Source: Marchantia polymorpha subsp. ruderalis (lineage: Eukaryota; Streptophyta; Marchantiopsida; Marchantiales; Marchantiaceae). From it: 64,000 bases of DNA. The DNA lies in contig AP031358.1 in NCBI GenBank assembly GCA_037833965.1, forward strand, positions 14,826,001 through 14,890,000, in the 5' to 3' direction. Positions 38,343 through 50,539 of the stretch are shown here, piece by piece. The notes under the pieces are model-generated. The model made no database searches and was not told the DNA's origin. It saw only the letters and a program-made list of their open reading frames with translations. How positions within the stretch are numbered: the stretch's first letter is position 1; each line of letters starts with the position of its first letter. Position numbers and translations under genes: made by a program.

Positions 38343-41035
38343 GGTTGTCAGCTGATCCTTTACAGGCCCTGAACAAATGCAGCAAGAGCAGAATTGAGAC
38401 AAAAATCTTGATCTAGCACACGATCGGAGCCGACTAGCACAGTATATTCGTAGGACAAGCACTTGGCTGGGCCCAAGACCACCAAATAGAAGTACAACAC
38501 TGCAAACAACCAGATCACGACAGCTGAAAGGACTGATCTTACACGCCCTTCGGTCTTCCCAAATGCCCGCAAAATTGACGTAACGCTCAATTCTTTGTCA
38601 CTGCTTCGCTCGAAAATCTCAAATTGACGACGCGGACTCCTCAAACGCCGGAAATCGGATAGATCTACTCACTTGAAGCAGAGCTCCGCAGAGCGAATTG
38701 ACTAACTTCGGGGTCTACTCATACGGCGACGAACAACATTCCTAGTCTGTACTCGCTTCCAGCATCCAAGAAATACGCAAGGCAAAGAATGCATGCGCTC
38801 CACACTCGTCACTCCAATTTCACCTTCACTCGTTCAGTCCGTTCTGGACGTTCAGTCCAAATAGCGGAGCCGAGTCCCTGCCGTGACCAATGTACTCTCC
38901 GGTCATGATCTGCACCGATAATGCCGGTCCAGCCACAGGAGATCGAAAAGCTCCAGAGATGGGGAACTTTCCGGACTCCATTCCCGTCCTAATGGACCAA
39001 CGCTCTCGTCTCCAGCCGGTTTCTTGTTCCCTTCCAGCAAGTCAGCCAGTCGTTCGCTGGTTGGTTTCTGGAACCACGAGCGCGATTCGGCGCCGAACTG
39101 GTTTCCGTTCCGTAACGTTGAAAGCCCCGCCATCCGCAGCCGCCTTCTGCAGCACATACCAAGTATGTGGCAATAACGCAGTCAAGACTCTCTGTACATG
39201 TGCACCTGCCTGGTAGCTCGGGGAGCGCCAGGTGGGTCGATCGCAGCCTTCAGATTGAGAATCGGTCGCCAGCGACCACCACGCAGGCTTGAGGAATGAA
39301 CTCGGTACCGAGGTGATGTCTGTGGAAGGATCTTACTCTGGGAAGTAATCCGACGATGAGTTTCGAGCCTTTACTGGGTGCAGTTGAACGTCCGCAGTTC
39401 AAAGTTCAGTGTTTCTCTTGTGCGTATCCTGCGATTTGCCACTCCCTCAGAGAACCAGGTTATCGGTCGTTCTGCTGTCACCGACGAACAGAGTTGGGGT
39501 AGGTACCGGGTTACATGCGGTCAGAGTTGGAACTGTGCCCAGATCTACAGCGTTGGTGTTCGGACTTTCTTGGCTAATGACTACGGACGTCGTCAGGTAA
39601 TAAGGTCATCATTCGGACCGAGCACGCACTTCCCACGTGCCCTCTACTATGTCTTGCCCATGCATCGCTACGCTTGGAGAAAGACGCTGTTGTAATGGAT
39701 TTCGTGGTCTGCGATGATCCGAGAAGAAAGTGGAGGACGGGCGAGGTTTTCTTTGTTTGCTACTCCAAGTAATATAGCAAATACTGTAATGGAATAGAAT
39801 ATCTCATCAACCCGTAGCCTGATGCTGCTAAGCCAAATATGCATACGAGTACTGTGGTCACACTCCTTGTGCTATGATAGCAAATGATGAAGACATCAAG
39901 ATGCACATCACCTTGAAATCCAAAAATAAAAGTATCGATCAAAACGTTAGTTTTAGTGGATTGTTGTACGTCGCAGTTCCATAAGTATTATAAACCATGC
40001 TGCAGAAATCTTCTTCTTCGTGCTCCGAGACAAAGAAAATTCGTGCAATTATGAGAGCACGGACCCCGTCGTTACTCTACCATACTGTACCTCTGGAGAA
40101 GGTAAAGGACACGTGTGAGTCAAGAAAGGTGGAGCACAGGACTTGCGGCCTCAAATATTCCCGCTGGAAGTCCGACCAAAAAATCCAGAGGCTCTACTGC
40201 GGGCGACATCACCGGTCCACATTTGAACGCTGTAAATTGCGTGGAAGCTCTCGGAAATTCAGTTGGGGGTCGTCCCTGGGGTAATGATGCAGTGCAGAGG
40301 AAGCAAATGAGCAAATCATAGCGTCAACATCGATATTTTCCGGGTTCCTCATGTTGCGTTGTGCTGAACAGCAGAATTGTATCGGCCCTCCCAAATCCCC
40401 AATTTACTGCCGCAAAGTCCACGTCGGCAGTTTCGATGAGTCGGTCGGTCCGAGTGGACTGGGAGAAGACTATTATTACCATCATTACTGTACTATTAGC
40501 GGCCCAGGGCGGCTACTGGCCACTTTGAAGTGCTGGACATCCGGCAGCAGGGCTTCATGCTTGCCCACACTGCCAAAAGTGGAGCTGGTCTGTGTCACTG
40601 GAGGGTTATCTGACTCGGACGCATATGCCGTCAGCCGGTTGCTGTAACTTGCAATAAGAAGTCACGCAAAGTCCACCGCCGAACTTCCGATCAATGCCAC
40701 GATACCTCGATACTACGTGGCCACAACTTCCGCTAAATCAGCGGCTCAGATTGTTTTCTCCAAACAAACCAAGTTCATCCAAGCCTCCAAAACCGCTGTA
40801 CAACTTGTTAGAATTGAACGTAATGTGTCACAATTATCCCTTTTAAATTGGTGGGCATTAGCGCAAATTGCGGATTGTAGATTCGGTTCCGGCAAACATA
40901 CCATGTTGTCCCTATCATGCACGTGGCATTGTGTCCGAGTGATTATTACTCCGATTTCATGGAGTAGTGTGGAGTTTGAGTAGAACAGCAACAACCTAGA
41001 TTTCCGACAAACATGAAAATACAAGACATGTCACA
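38343..41035. other. MMT upstream region and GC-richer spacer
   Basis: Holds the presumed MMT promoter and 5' UTR. A - strand ATG frame at 39,157-38,903 (84 codons, Arg/Glu/Ser-rich) has no recognised domain and is about 560 bases upstream of the MMT start on the same strand; it could be UTR or a small unknown gene. + strand frames at 38,890-39,216, 39,378-39,695 and 40,351-40,647 are equally unsupported. No TATA box or other promoter element could be assigned with confidence. Confidence 0.45.
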
Positions 41036-43271
41036 TCTTTAATTCTCTTGCTTTGGAGTTGTCTAGAGTCATGGAAAGTGAATGAGAGATCCTACAATGC
41101 ATGAATTATAAATCTGATTAGTTTCTATTTTAATCTATGTTTATACTGCTCCAGTAAATAAATATCAATAATACATTTTTCGAATGTTATATAGAATGGA
41201 GAACAATTCACCTAGATTGGATGGTATTCTTTGACACAATATGATATATTTTTCATTATGAATTTATGAGACACCATCCACTTGTAGTAACATGAAAATC
41301 TTTGCTTATGTGCAAGAGAATAAAAAACAAACACTAGTAATGATGAAATTGTAAAGTGTGACGGCCATAGAAGGCTGTGTCATGGAGATGACAAGGAAAA
41401 ATTTCCACTTGCATGTATGATTGTGGGAGAGTTTGATCGTTATGTGATTAATGATCAATATAAGTACCGATACTATAGAGTTCTAAGATAAACTATGTGT
41501 TTTTTTATGTAGCCAACAAAATTATCATGAAGATGAAAATTAACGAAATACATTATCAATCTTCATTGATATAGTCGGAGTGTTTTACATTTGGTTTGGA
41601 ACCAAATTATGTACAATAGAGTGAAACACAACCACATCAAGTATATTTATTACACAAGCAGTGTCCGATAAAATGATTGAATTGGTCAAGATTGAGGATA
41701 AATTTTGATGATTAAGCTAGTCAAGATTGACGATAAATTTTGATGATTAAGCTAGTCAAGATTGACGATAAATTTTGATGATTAAGCTAGTCAAGATTGA
41801 CTGTAAATTCTGATGAGTGAGCTAGTTAAAATTGACCTCAAACTCTGATGATTAAGCTAGTCAAAATTGATAACAAACTCTGATGATTAAACTAATCAAG
41901 ATTGAGAGTACACTCAATTCACTTGATCAATTAGCCAAAGTTATTTCTTTGTAGAGCTTTAAACTACATCGTACTACTATGCAAATTGTGCGAGAGAATT
42001 ACATGTAGAGTTTGTTAGCATAGTATTTTCAAATGAATATCTCTTTATATATTTATTGTATAATATAATGACTGTTGATTAGTTATATATTAATTCTTGT
42101 GTATTAGGATTTTTTTTAGAACTTACCACAAATAATTATGTATGGTATGAGTTTTCTAGTGAGCTAACGTTTTATGTTATTACTCTATCATATTATGATT
42201 TAGTTTTAGTTAATTTTTGTGTAAAAAATAATCTTGTATTTAGATTTATTTCTATATCTTGCCGCAATGAGATAATACAGGTTTCATAGGATATTGTTTC
42301 CTTAATACGAGTTAAGCAAGAGATGGTTGAGATTAATTTCTATTAAAAAGTAACTTCATGTCTTAGCAAAAATAGCTAGTAGTGTTGTCGTGCTAAGTAT
42401 TTAATTCCAAGATTTACATATCACTCAATATATTCTCATGAGTGAACTTCCCCTTGGACATAGCCCTCTCTAAAAAGGAACCACTTACATCTTCTTGTGA
42501 ACTTATCCTCATTTTATGCGTTTTGTTATTGTTTGTGATTCTAAATTAAACATTAACAAAAGTGTAATATTTTAATCTAAACATTCAAGTTTTATCAAAT
42601 AGCAAGTTTTTTTTTATCTCAGACAATTTAGAATTTAGAAGAAAAATAAAATTCTTTTGTGTGAAAATATTATAGAAAATTCAATAGTTTTCTAAGAATA
42701 TCTTTCTTTAATCATTACTTTTTAAGCATTATTATTATTCATCATAACTTTCAAGATGTTCATCTTTAATTTTTGCTATATGCATACATCATTTACCTAC
42801 TAGAAATTTGAATATTGTATAGTTAGACCAAATAATTTGACATTTTTAAATACTGAATTTATTAAAATTTTAAAGCATTTTTTCCTCAAAAAGCTTATTG
42901 AGTATGCATAATTTGATTTAGATTTGTTTCTGGCAACAAAAATCTGGTTCAAATTACATTTTTTGCCTATACTTGGATTATGTTCCACCTGTTTTGAGTT
43001 TTAACTTATGTAGTGGTAGTATTGATGATATTGAATGTACAATTAATATGAAGGAATATTTCTAATACAAAAACGTTGTTTAGTTACCTTGTTCCACTTT
43101 ATACTACAACTGCAATCCAGTAATTGATTATCTGGTTTCTTTTGATCAAGCTATCTCTGACTATCGAGATTTATTTTCTCGTTTTACAAGACTACTCAAA
43201 GGCTAAAAAATATACTTATTTAGTACAGCGATTTCTTAGTTTTACGAAATGTTTTGCCACACCAAATCACA
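41036..43271. other. AT-rich intergenic block with 35-bp tandem array
   Basis: Apart from the tandem array at 41,684-41,918, this is AT-rich sequence with one short frame of 60 codons or more (- strand, 42,988-42,800) and no recognisable domain. Confidence 0.6.
41684..41918. repeat. 35-bp tandem repeat, about 6.7 copies
   Basis: The word GTCAAG or a one-base variant recurs at 41685, 41720, 41755, 41790, 41825, 41860 and 41895, exactly 35 bases apart. Units read roughly CTAGTCAAGATTGACGATAA then ATTTTGATGATTAAG. Units 2-3 are nearly identical and the later units diverge towards the right. The period is not a multiple of three, so the array is not coding. Confidence 0.95.
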
Positions 43272-43383
43272 ACTGATCAAGAGCATATATTGAGGTAAAG
43301 TGCTTATGCTTAAGAGTTACATTGCGACTGATCAAGAGCATATATTGAGGTAAAGTGCTTATGCTTAAGAGTTACATTGCGAC
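43272..43383. repeat. Perfect 55-bp tandem duplication
   Basis: 43,272-43,326 and 43,327-43,381 are identical over all 55 bases, with two further matching bases at the right. The lack of any difference implies a recent event or a sequencing/assembly duplication. Confidence 0.95.
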
Positions 43384-44979
43384 GTTACTCCTAGACACGC
43401 AATACAATCAATCATTCAGATGCGAAAAACTCAGAAATATATGCAAACTAGCCTTCATCATCTCAGATGCGACCGCACAGATGTATGAGCGTTCTAGCAC
43501 TATTTATTGTGCGCAACGACTTTCATTTGTACTACGTGTTTGGGTTTATTCGTGTCCGACAGTTAGGCATTGCGCTCTACTCCAGTTCCAGTTCTGAACC
43601 GTCACTAAAATGTATAGAGGATTTAGTCCAAGGGAAAATTAATCTCTGAATCAGCAGTTGTATGTATCCAATGTACTCAGAACACATTGATCTCTTCTCA
43701 TCTCTCCCAGTAATGGCAATCACATGTACTGGTTAACCTCGAAATCCCCATTTGCCTTGTTCAGATGTACACAGTTTATACAAGTAAGGAAATAACATAT
43801 ATTTTTTGACAACTGTTTGGACTTTTGCATTTGTTGGATATTTTCTGTAACTTCGAAATCCACATTCTCATTTCCTCGCATTTACATATTACACAATGAT
43901 CCCTACTCATCTCTCCCATTGAGACAATGACATGTGTTTTTTAAAGTGAAATATCTTGAGGAAAGGTTCCACATCTTCCAAAAGTAAGCGTACTAAAAGT
44001 AGTATACTAAGCGCATCCCCTTCAACATGCGGCGGTGACATTGGTTCAATTACATTTCTTGTAGCACCTGGGCTTTGCGCGTTGAGGTTTTTCTGTGAAC
44101 AAGTCGACCTTATACAACTCAAGATTAAGAATTTGCTATATACGAAATGAAATTTGATGTGAATATGGTCGTCATATTGGGCCATACCGACAGATAACAA
44201 TAATGCCATGTCTCAAATCATTTTTAGATCTAATACAACTCGTAAGAAGCAGTTACAAGCAGATATAGAGAATTCTGAATGTATAGATTTCTCAAAAGAC
44301 TGTATAGACAAGAAAGCCCTAAACCCTCACTACGTGCCGAGCAATTCAGGCAAAGAGGCGACTACTGTCAGGCGATACGGGTGCTTATGTTCAGGGCAGA
44401 AGATTAATACAGGATTTCTTCAAGGAACTTTCCTTCAAAAATGTAGTATAGACAACATGTCTCATCAATTTAGAAGTTCGATAGAAGGCTAATAAGTATA
44501 CTCGTCTCCGTCACGTTTGAATGAATCATCCAACCTCCTACTATCCAAGCCAGGACGAAGAGAATCAAAATAGGCTCCCCATATGGACCCAAGGCCGAAG
44601 GAATCTCTCACATGGTCGTCTAGCAAGGCAGCAAAGGAGTAGACTAGAGCTACAAAACTTTAATTGCTGATTTGATTGCGTTTTCTGCAACAGACCTGTT
44701 GAGATGTGGCAGGATAGTCGTACAAAAATGACCAACTTTTCTGAAGAAATGATCAAGCTGACAAAAACCGAATGCACTGTCTCGTCACAGCTGGATATCC
44801 TGATAGGGAGAAGCGGCAATTGCTATGCTCCCAGCGACTCACTTATACTGCCCAACTGCCATTATCTCGCCAGGCTGATCTGATGTCTGTTTCTTCCCCT
44901 CAAGCGGAAGTTTTTGTCCAACTTGGAATGTACCATACACCTTTTCTTTTGCATTGACATACTGTGCTGTCGTCCAACT
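43384..44979. other. Spacer downstream of the carrier gene
   Basis: No gene supported. There is a degenerate direct repeat: sequence around 43,680-43,735 (containing CTCATCTCTCCC and CACATGT) recurs at about 43,890-43,940, with a related CGAAATCC segment following the first copy and preceding the second. The 3' UTR of the carrier gene lies below 44,980; no polyadenylation signal could be assigned. Confidence 0.5.
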
Positions 44980-47900
44980 TCAAGCTAAGGCTGTGGTCCC
45001 AAGACAGTATTTTACTACCTCATAGAATGATACTACGATAGCAACTGATGGTCCCGCTCGAGCAACTCTAGGCCCCACGCCAGTGAACAAACCTTTCACT
45101 CCTGCATCTCTGCACACACCAATACACCACTCGGAATATTATGGAATGATAAGACATCAGTTCCATTCAAGAGGTATCGATCTAACCACCAAGTATTCGA
45201 TGCATTACATTACTACCGTAAGACGAACACTGCGAAGAAAGTCAAGGTAACGAGAGTGTATAAATTTACTGTACTCCGTTTTGCACATATTAATAGATTA
45301 CACGAATAGGCAAAATTATCTTGGTAATGCAAGTGCATTCCTCACCTCCACACTGTTTGGAGTGTCTGTCTTGTAGTCATTGCTTTTGAGGGATCTTGCT
45401 GCCAACCATAACCACGGTCAGTTCAAATTTAATCAGCCTCTCGATGTAACTTCTCATCGGAAAATTGATAATCCCAAAATCTACATACTATCAATTTCCA
45501 GACCTCAGAAATCAATAGTAAGCAACAGGCAATCAGCAGATACTTCAGAAGACAAAGCCTCACCTCAATTTGACGACGTGTCTTAGCTACATCCAAGGGA
45601 CAAGTAGCAGCTGCTGCAATACTCCCAGCTAGAATACCAGCTGAGAGATTAGCACACATAACAGTGGATGCATCTGGATCGGGACCAGCCATCTGCAAAA
45701 TGTATCTTCTTGTCTGCAGGACGAATCCTTAATCAGAATGCCACACTAGACTTCCCAGAAATAGTTTGCTTATAGAAGCTTGTAGACATTGAAATCACCC
45801 CAAGAGTTTAGAATGCGATGAGAATGGAGCAAACGCCTTTCTGATCAACAAGGATCAATCAGAAAGGCTGATTGTAGAGCCCGAAAGCTTTCAAGTAGGA
45901 AAACAGCAGACTTTGATGTCCCAATTTATCCGCTAGAGCAATCTAGAGTCATTTCACCTTTAGCTACTTAGATATTTCAGTAAGCTAAGTTTTGAAAGTC
46001 AAGACGTAGCGCAGCACAACAGTGCGTAGCTTCCGCTTGGATACGGCTTCTCAAGATATTTAACGTTTATCTTCTTTGTGGGAGTTGGAATTACTTCCTG
46101 TTTATCTGCTTCAACCACTGTGGGGACGAATGAAGAACCTTAATTGCAACCTCTACAATGCTACTGGTGTAGTCAAACAGGAGCAATTTTGAACACTTGA
46201 CATGGAGAGGAGAATAATACTCCATGTAACATAGCTGCGATTTCGGCTGCCACGGAAGATCCGATAGGAGGCCAGCGACCATCACCAACAGCTGAATGAC
46301 ATGCATCAATATGCTATCACAGAACTAACAGAACTCGGTGGCGTAAAAGATTTCATTGGTATATCCCTAGTAGCTCAAAACTTACAGGCTCGAGAGTGCT
46401 CCAACATATGGCAGAAAAAGGGACATCACGAGCCAACTGGGCACCAACTCCGGTCCACAAGAGTCTTATTCCCTGCACTGAGGTAAGAAATAGTGCAAGG
46501 CGGATTGATTTCAAAACCTGAATGCACTAATCATAATTGTCATTGTACGCAGATACGCTCAAACAAGATCGTTGAGATTATACATAACATCCACACTTCC
46601 GAATGGCAAAATACTGTTCCTAACAACAGTAAACAACAGTCATTTTTATCATCGTTCTGATGAAATAAATTAGGGATGAAAAAATGCTCTTACATGGCCC
46701 ACTGGCACTTGTCATAGTTGACGTAACTCCTTTCAAGATAGTGACCACTCCAGGAGGTTTGACACCACCTCGAATTTCTCTCCGGGCCTGTAATACCCAA
46801 AGCAGTCAAACCATCATCATCGGTAACTTGAATACACGAGAAGAAGCTGATACCATACATATCACAATCCACTTGAACTCAAATTCATCAAGAAAATTGA
46901 CCAGGTAGACGCCAAACTCAATGCACAAGATGATGTTAACCACATGACAATCCGTGACTTTATGCTTGAATTGAAGACTGATTTCACTGATAATCGACTT
47001 GCATCAAAATGGACTGAAAAGATCGTAAGGAGCTCAACGAACCAGACAACATTCGATGCATGAGTGCAAAGTATGAAATGCACACAACTGCGAAATACCA
47101 AGGCCCATTCTTACCTGCATACGTGTCCTGGCTAATTCAAGAGGCGAGCAAACTATACAAGCGATGGATCGTGCAACAGATCCTGCCAAAAATGGGGCGT
47201 AAGGTTTCAGTAGTGGGGCACTTTCTGTTGCAGCCGTTTCAAGTTTCTCCCGTAAAATATCGTAACAAGGTAAATATATTCCGACCTGTACCCAGAACGG
47301 AAATTGGTGGTTACGAATACTGCAGGACTGATCAAACAAAGAGTAAGCTTTCATAACTGCAAAGAAAGCGAGAACATAAACTAAAAATAGATCTTACAGT
47401 AGGTATAGCAATCGCAAGGGCCGCGTTGGTTCCTCTCCAGAGTCTGAAAAATCCTTCCTGCGTAGAAAATGAATTCAATTATAACAAGCTACTTCGACTT
47501 CCTTCCACTAACAAACTAGGACGTATGCTCTCTTCACTGCCGAAGTTAACTGGTAATGGACGTGCGAAAATCGATTGGAGAGAGGGCACAAAATTTACAC
47601 ACCTGCCGGATTACTTTGCTAAAAACGTCGAAGGTGCTCTTGTATTGGAAGCAGGCTGGGGGACAAAGTGGAGCAACTCCAGCGTTTCCAATTCGAGGAC
47701 AAACAGGAGGACATCTGCCGCCATTGATCACCTGAGCAGGAACGACAGTCAATTGCAGATTAAGCATCACCCTGTGAAAACCTCCTTTTCTTCGTTTGGC
47801 TCTGACAAATTACTAAAAACATAATCCCTAACGCGAGCAGAATAAAAGAGAGTTATCACAATCAGATAACATGTACGAAATGACAGCTCGCTCAATAAAC

Positions 47901-48156
47901 TTGGAAAATAGAGGAAAACAAGAACTAGTGACAAGAGACAGGACCCAGATTCTCTTAAATTTAGATTTCAACGCAGGAATTAGAAAAATGATACAAACCT
48001 TTCCAAAGCCAATGGATTCTATGTGTCTTGGGAGCTGCTGCCATGCAACAGTATTGTAATCCACCCCCGCTGCTTGTGCTTGTAACCTTGTCTGCGACAG
48101 ACGCAACGGCAATCAAGAAACAATTAACGTTCGGCAGGCAGCAAGGTCAAAGTTAA

Positions 48157-48198
<42 letters not shown>

Positions 48199-48580
48199 AG
48201 AATGTTTTAAACAACTGACTTACTCGTGTCGGCCCATCATTTTTGGGGTTGAATTCATAACCAACTCAGAATTGCGGCACAGATATGGATTCAACTATTG
48301 GAGATCGGCAGGAAGGAGATACCTTTGCTACGTCTAGGGGATTCACTAGCACTGCAGACACGAAAGCAGCGCCTGCAGCAGATATAGCCTTCTCTCTAAC
48401 ATTCACGTCTCTCAACTGTGGTCCTTCCATATCCAAGTCTCCATTGGATAAATCCCGCCGTGCCCCATGCCCTTTTTTGTTGTCAGGGGCAGAATTCACC
48501 GCTCCGCTGTTATCAAGCCTTAGCATATGAACCACATACGCAGTTGCAGATCGCGGGGCCTGAGCTCGTTCTGCGACCAT
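44980..48580 (-). CDS. MTM1: Mitochondrial carrier, MTM1/SLC25A39 type, 10 coding exons
   Basis: Inner-membrane solute carrier. In this family yeast Mtm1 is linked to Mn-SOD activation and pyridoxal phosphate, and SLC25A39 to mitochondrial glutathione import; the substrate here is not shown. Exons in coding order: 48580-48323, 48091-47999, 47731-47603, 47457-47398, 47285-47115, 46787-46694, 46477-46386, 45713-45564, 45398-45346, 45109-44980. These total 1,230 bases, open, 409 residues against about 413 in Arabidopsis MTM1. All three carrier signatures are present: PLDVAK 81-86, PLELAR 228-233, PLDVAK 338-343. The first matrix loop holds four cysteines (124, 128, 140, 144). The hydrophilic N-terminal 60 residues carry no recognised motif. 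The ATG at 48,580 follows an in-frame TGA. Intron 1 contains a 41-base homopolymer (G on +, C in the transcript). Exon 3 is placed at GTG-ATC because an earlier acceptor would hit a stop. Confidence 0.95.
45835..45868. repeat. 11-bp inverted repeat in carrier intron 7
   Basis: Arms 45,835-45,845 (GCCTTTCTGAT) and 45,858-45,868 are perfect reverse complements around a 12-base loop, within the intron between exons 7 and 8. Confidence 0.8.
48157..48197. repeat. Poly(G) tract, 41 bases
   Basis: Forty-one uninterrupted G on the + strand, hence C in the pre-mRNA, inside intron 1 (48,322-48,092) of the carrier gene. It lies about 65 bases before the exon 2 acceptor in transcript order. This is unusually long for a G/C homopolymer and is either real or a sequencing artefact. 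Confidence 0.9.
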
Positions 48581-50329
48581 GATGAATCAGAGATTTCCAA
48601 CACAAGCTTGAGTTGGTATGTTTCTCAGTTCGCAAGAATCTGAAGAATCTGCGAGACACAATAGGTGAACAGTTATGAACACATCCGATCTACGGAGACG
48701 CGATCGACCAAGATAACTCGACATCTTCTGCAGTACAGAAATTGAGTTGACTTTATTCAATTGAAAGCATCCAGCAGCACCCGATATAAACTGTAAGAAC
48801 AACGAGTACCAAAGTTCTGCTCTCATCTCTCGACGACGCATCCATCCTGCGCGGTATTCCCAACCATTATCTCAAGAAGGGTAGAGGAACGTCTCGAAGC
48901 AAGAGACTCAGGGTTTAGGGACGGAGCAGAGAAGAACCACCAGTCACTCTCGACGCATGAACACTGACAGCGCAAACAAAGTCGCATAAAAAATCTCCCA
49001 GAACCCTAACCCAGCACCTGTCTGGACAAAAGCGTCAAAACCTTCAGAAGCCTTGCGAATGCAGAAGCCACCCTCGGGCCGAGTTTCTTTATTAGGAACA
49101 GCAAAGCTCGTTCGAGATTCAAGCCTTGCTGTTCCACTTGTCAATCTCCGAACTCTTTCCCGTACTCAAACGACCTCCCATTTCGCTTTCGCGTGTAAAT
49201 TAAGCTGCGGGTGACGACACCGCCATATGTGGGAAATCAAAGCTGATAAGCGCAGCACCTTATTGCCTCGCCCTTGATCGGCTTTTCTGATTGCTTGCTG
49301 TTGCCCAGAACCACCTTCCGAGAGAGAACTTTTGTCAGCCGGCTGGTAAATCGCGTGTAACGGTATATTCTGGGATTTCGCTCCTCGCTCTTACTATATG
49401 CGAAATGACCGAATAGTTGGTGGTAGAGGAAGAGACAAAGCCACGTGTTGAGGCGAACAGCAGCATGACCTGACCACTGCTGACCTTGAGAAGAGCCCGC
49501 TCTGCCACGCCTCCCCTGTATTCGACCACACGATCGCCTCATTCCTCCCGCAGCAATGGCAAGCATTTTTCGGTGCACTTCCGCCACATTTGTATGGCTT
49601 GTACCTCGATTGCCCTGGACAAACCGAGCAGTCGTACGTCATAAGCCTGATTAGGTCTGAGCTTGTGAGTTAGCTTGAGCCCGAATTAAGAACGGGATAT
49701 CCGTAATCTCTCTTTATACAATTCTCATCCATTAGCCAGGAAAAACGCGAATTCAAGATGCCATGGGAAACAACCATATTAATCCAAACCAATCAATGTA
49801 CAGAATTCAAGCCTAGACATACGTGGAGTTGCCAATGGTCGATACAGTACTTCTGGGTGTTGTGCTTTTTCGTACTTTGGGAAAATAGGTCTAATATCAT
49901 CTTCACTCACCACCTTTATTTTAGGCATTTGATACAAATGCATCTTCAAGAGTGCAAGCCCTTACTCTACATTTCTTGGGATGAACATCTTATTGTTGTC
50001 GGAGATGGCAGTGCGTGCTCCCCATCTATACATATACTTCATGGCGCTGTAGAGGTGGGGGTAAAGATGCGCACTGGAGTGAGTAGTTGCTGATTACTAT
50101 ATATTCACACCGCAGCGTGTCAATGACTTACGGGTTAATGTTTTCCGGAAAGCATTTGGTGAACGTATGCTTGGATGCTTTCTATGCATGGTTCCAACAC
50201 TCCCCGCCCATTCATTCGTGTGTTCAAATTGCTCTTCCAGCAGCTCTTGCGACATTGCTCCCCATGCTGTGTTTCCCGAGGTCATTTGTAGTTGATAAAC
50301 ATCCTAACAACCAGCACAACCTCCCTGAC
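48581..50329. other. Carrier upstream region; unsupported small frames
   Basis: Contains the presumed promoter and 5' UTR of the carrier gene. A possible 5' UTR intron runs from a GTACTCG donor to a TACTGCAG acceptor near 48,810-48,730 on the - strand. A - strand ATG frame at 49,642-49,394 (82 codons, nine cysteines in its first half) overlaps a second - strand frame at 49,587-49,237 that begins at GTG. Neither has a recognised domain. I see no other gene. Confidence 0.45.
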
Positions 50330-50539
50330 CTGGCACCTCATGGAAACAGTTGCTACGCTTACTTGCCGAACCTTGCTGCAGACGACGGGCCTAGAACTCC
50401 TAGGCCAAAGCTCGGCTTGTATGATGGGATGGGGACTGAATCCATTGATGCTCGCTGCTGAGCCTCGACTGGTGCGCAGTTTAAGGGTTGTAGTAGGACG
50501 CAATACTACACTGGCCATCTCGTGACAAGCAGAGGCCAT
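50330..50539 (-). CDS. Possible first exon with plastid transit-peptide-like sequence
   Basis: I do not recognise this gene. From the ATG at 50,539 the 70 codons start MASACHEMASVVL and are rich in Ser, Thr and Arg with almost no acidic residues. They end with a segment (SSRPVVCSKVRQ) resembling stromal cleavage regions. A CAG|GTCAGG donor follows at 50,330/50,329. The downstream exon is unclear: the nearest acceptor (about 50,267) would leave an intron of only 63 bases and two alternative frames. Overlapping frames on the + strand (50,087-50,525) have no better support. Confidence 0.22.

Noticed and set aside
47732..47790. Earlier acceptor for exon 3 of the carrier (TTTTCACAG at about 47,775)
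   Set aside because: Using it in the phase set by exon 2 gives a stop within four codons; the CTGCTCAG acceptor at 47,732 keeps the frame and matches the family alignment.
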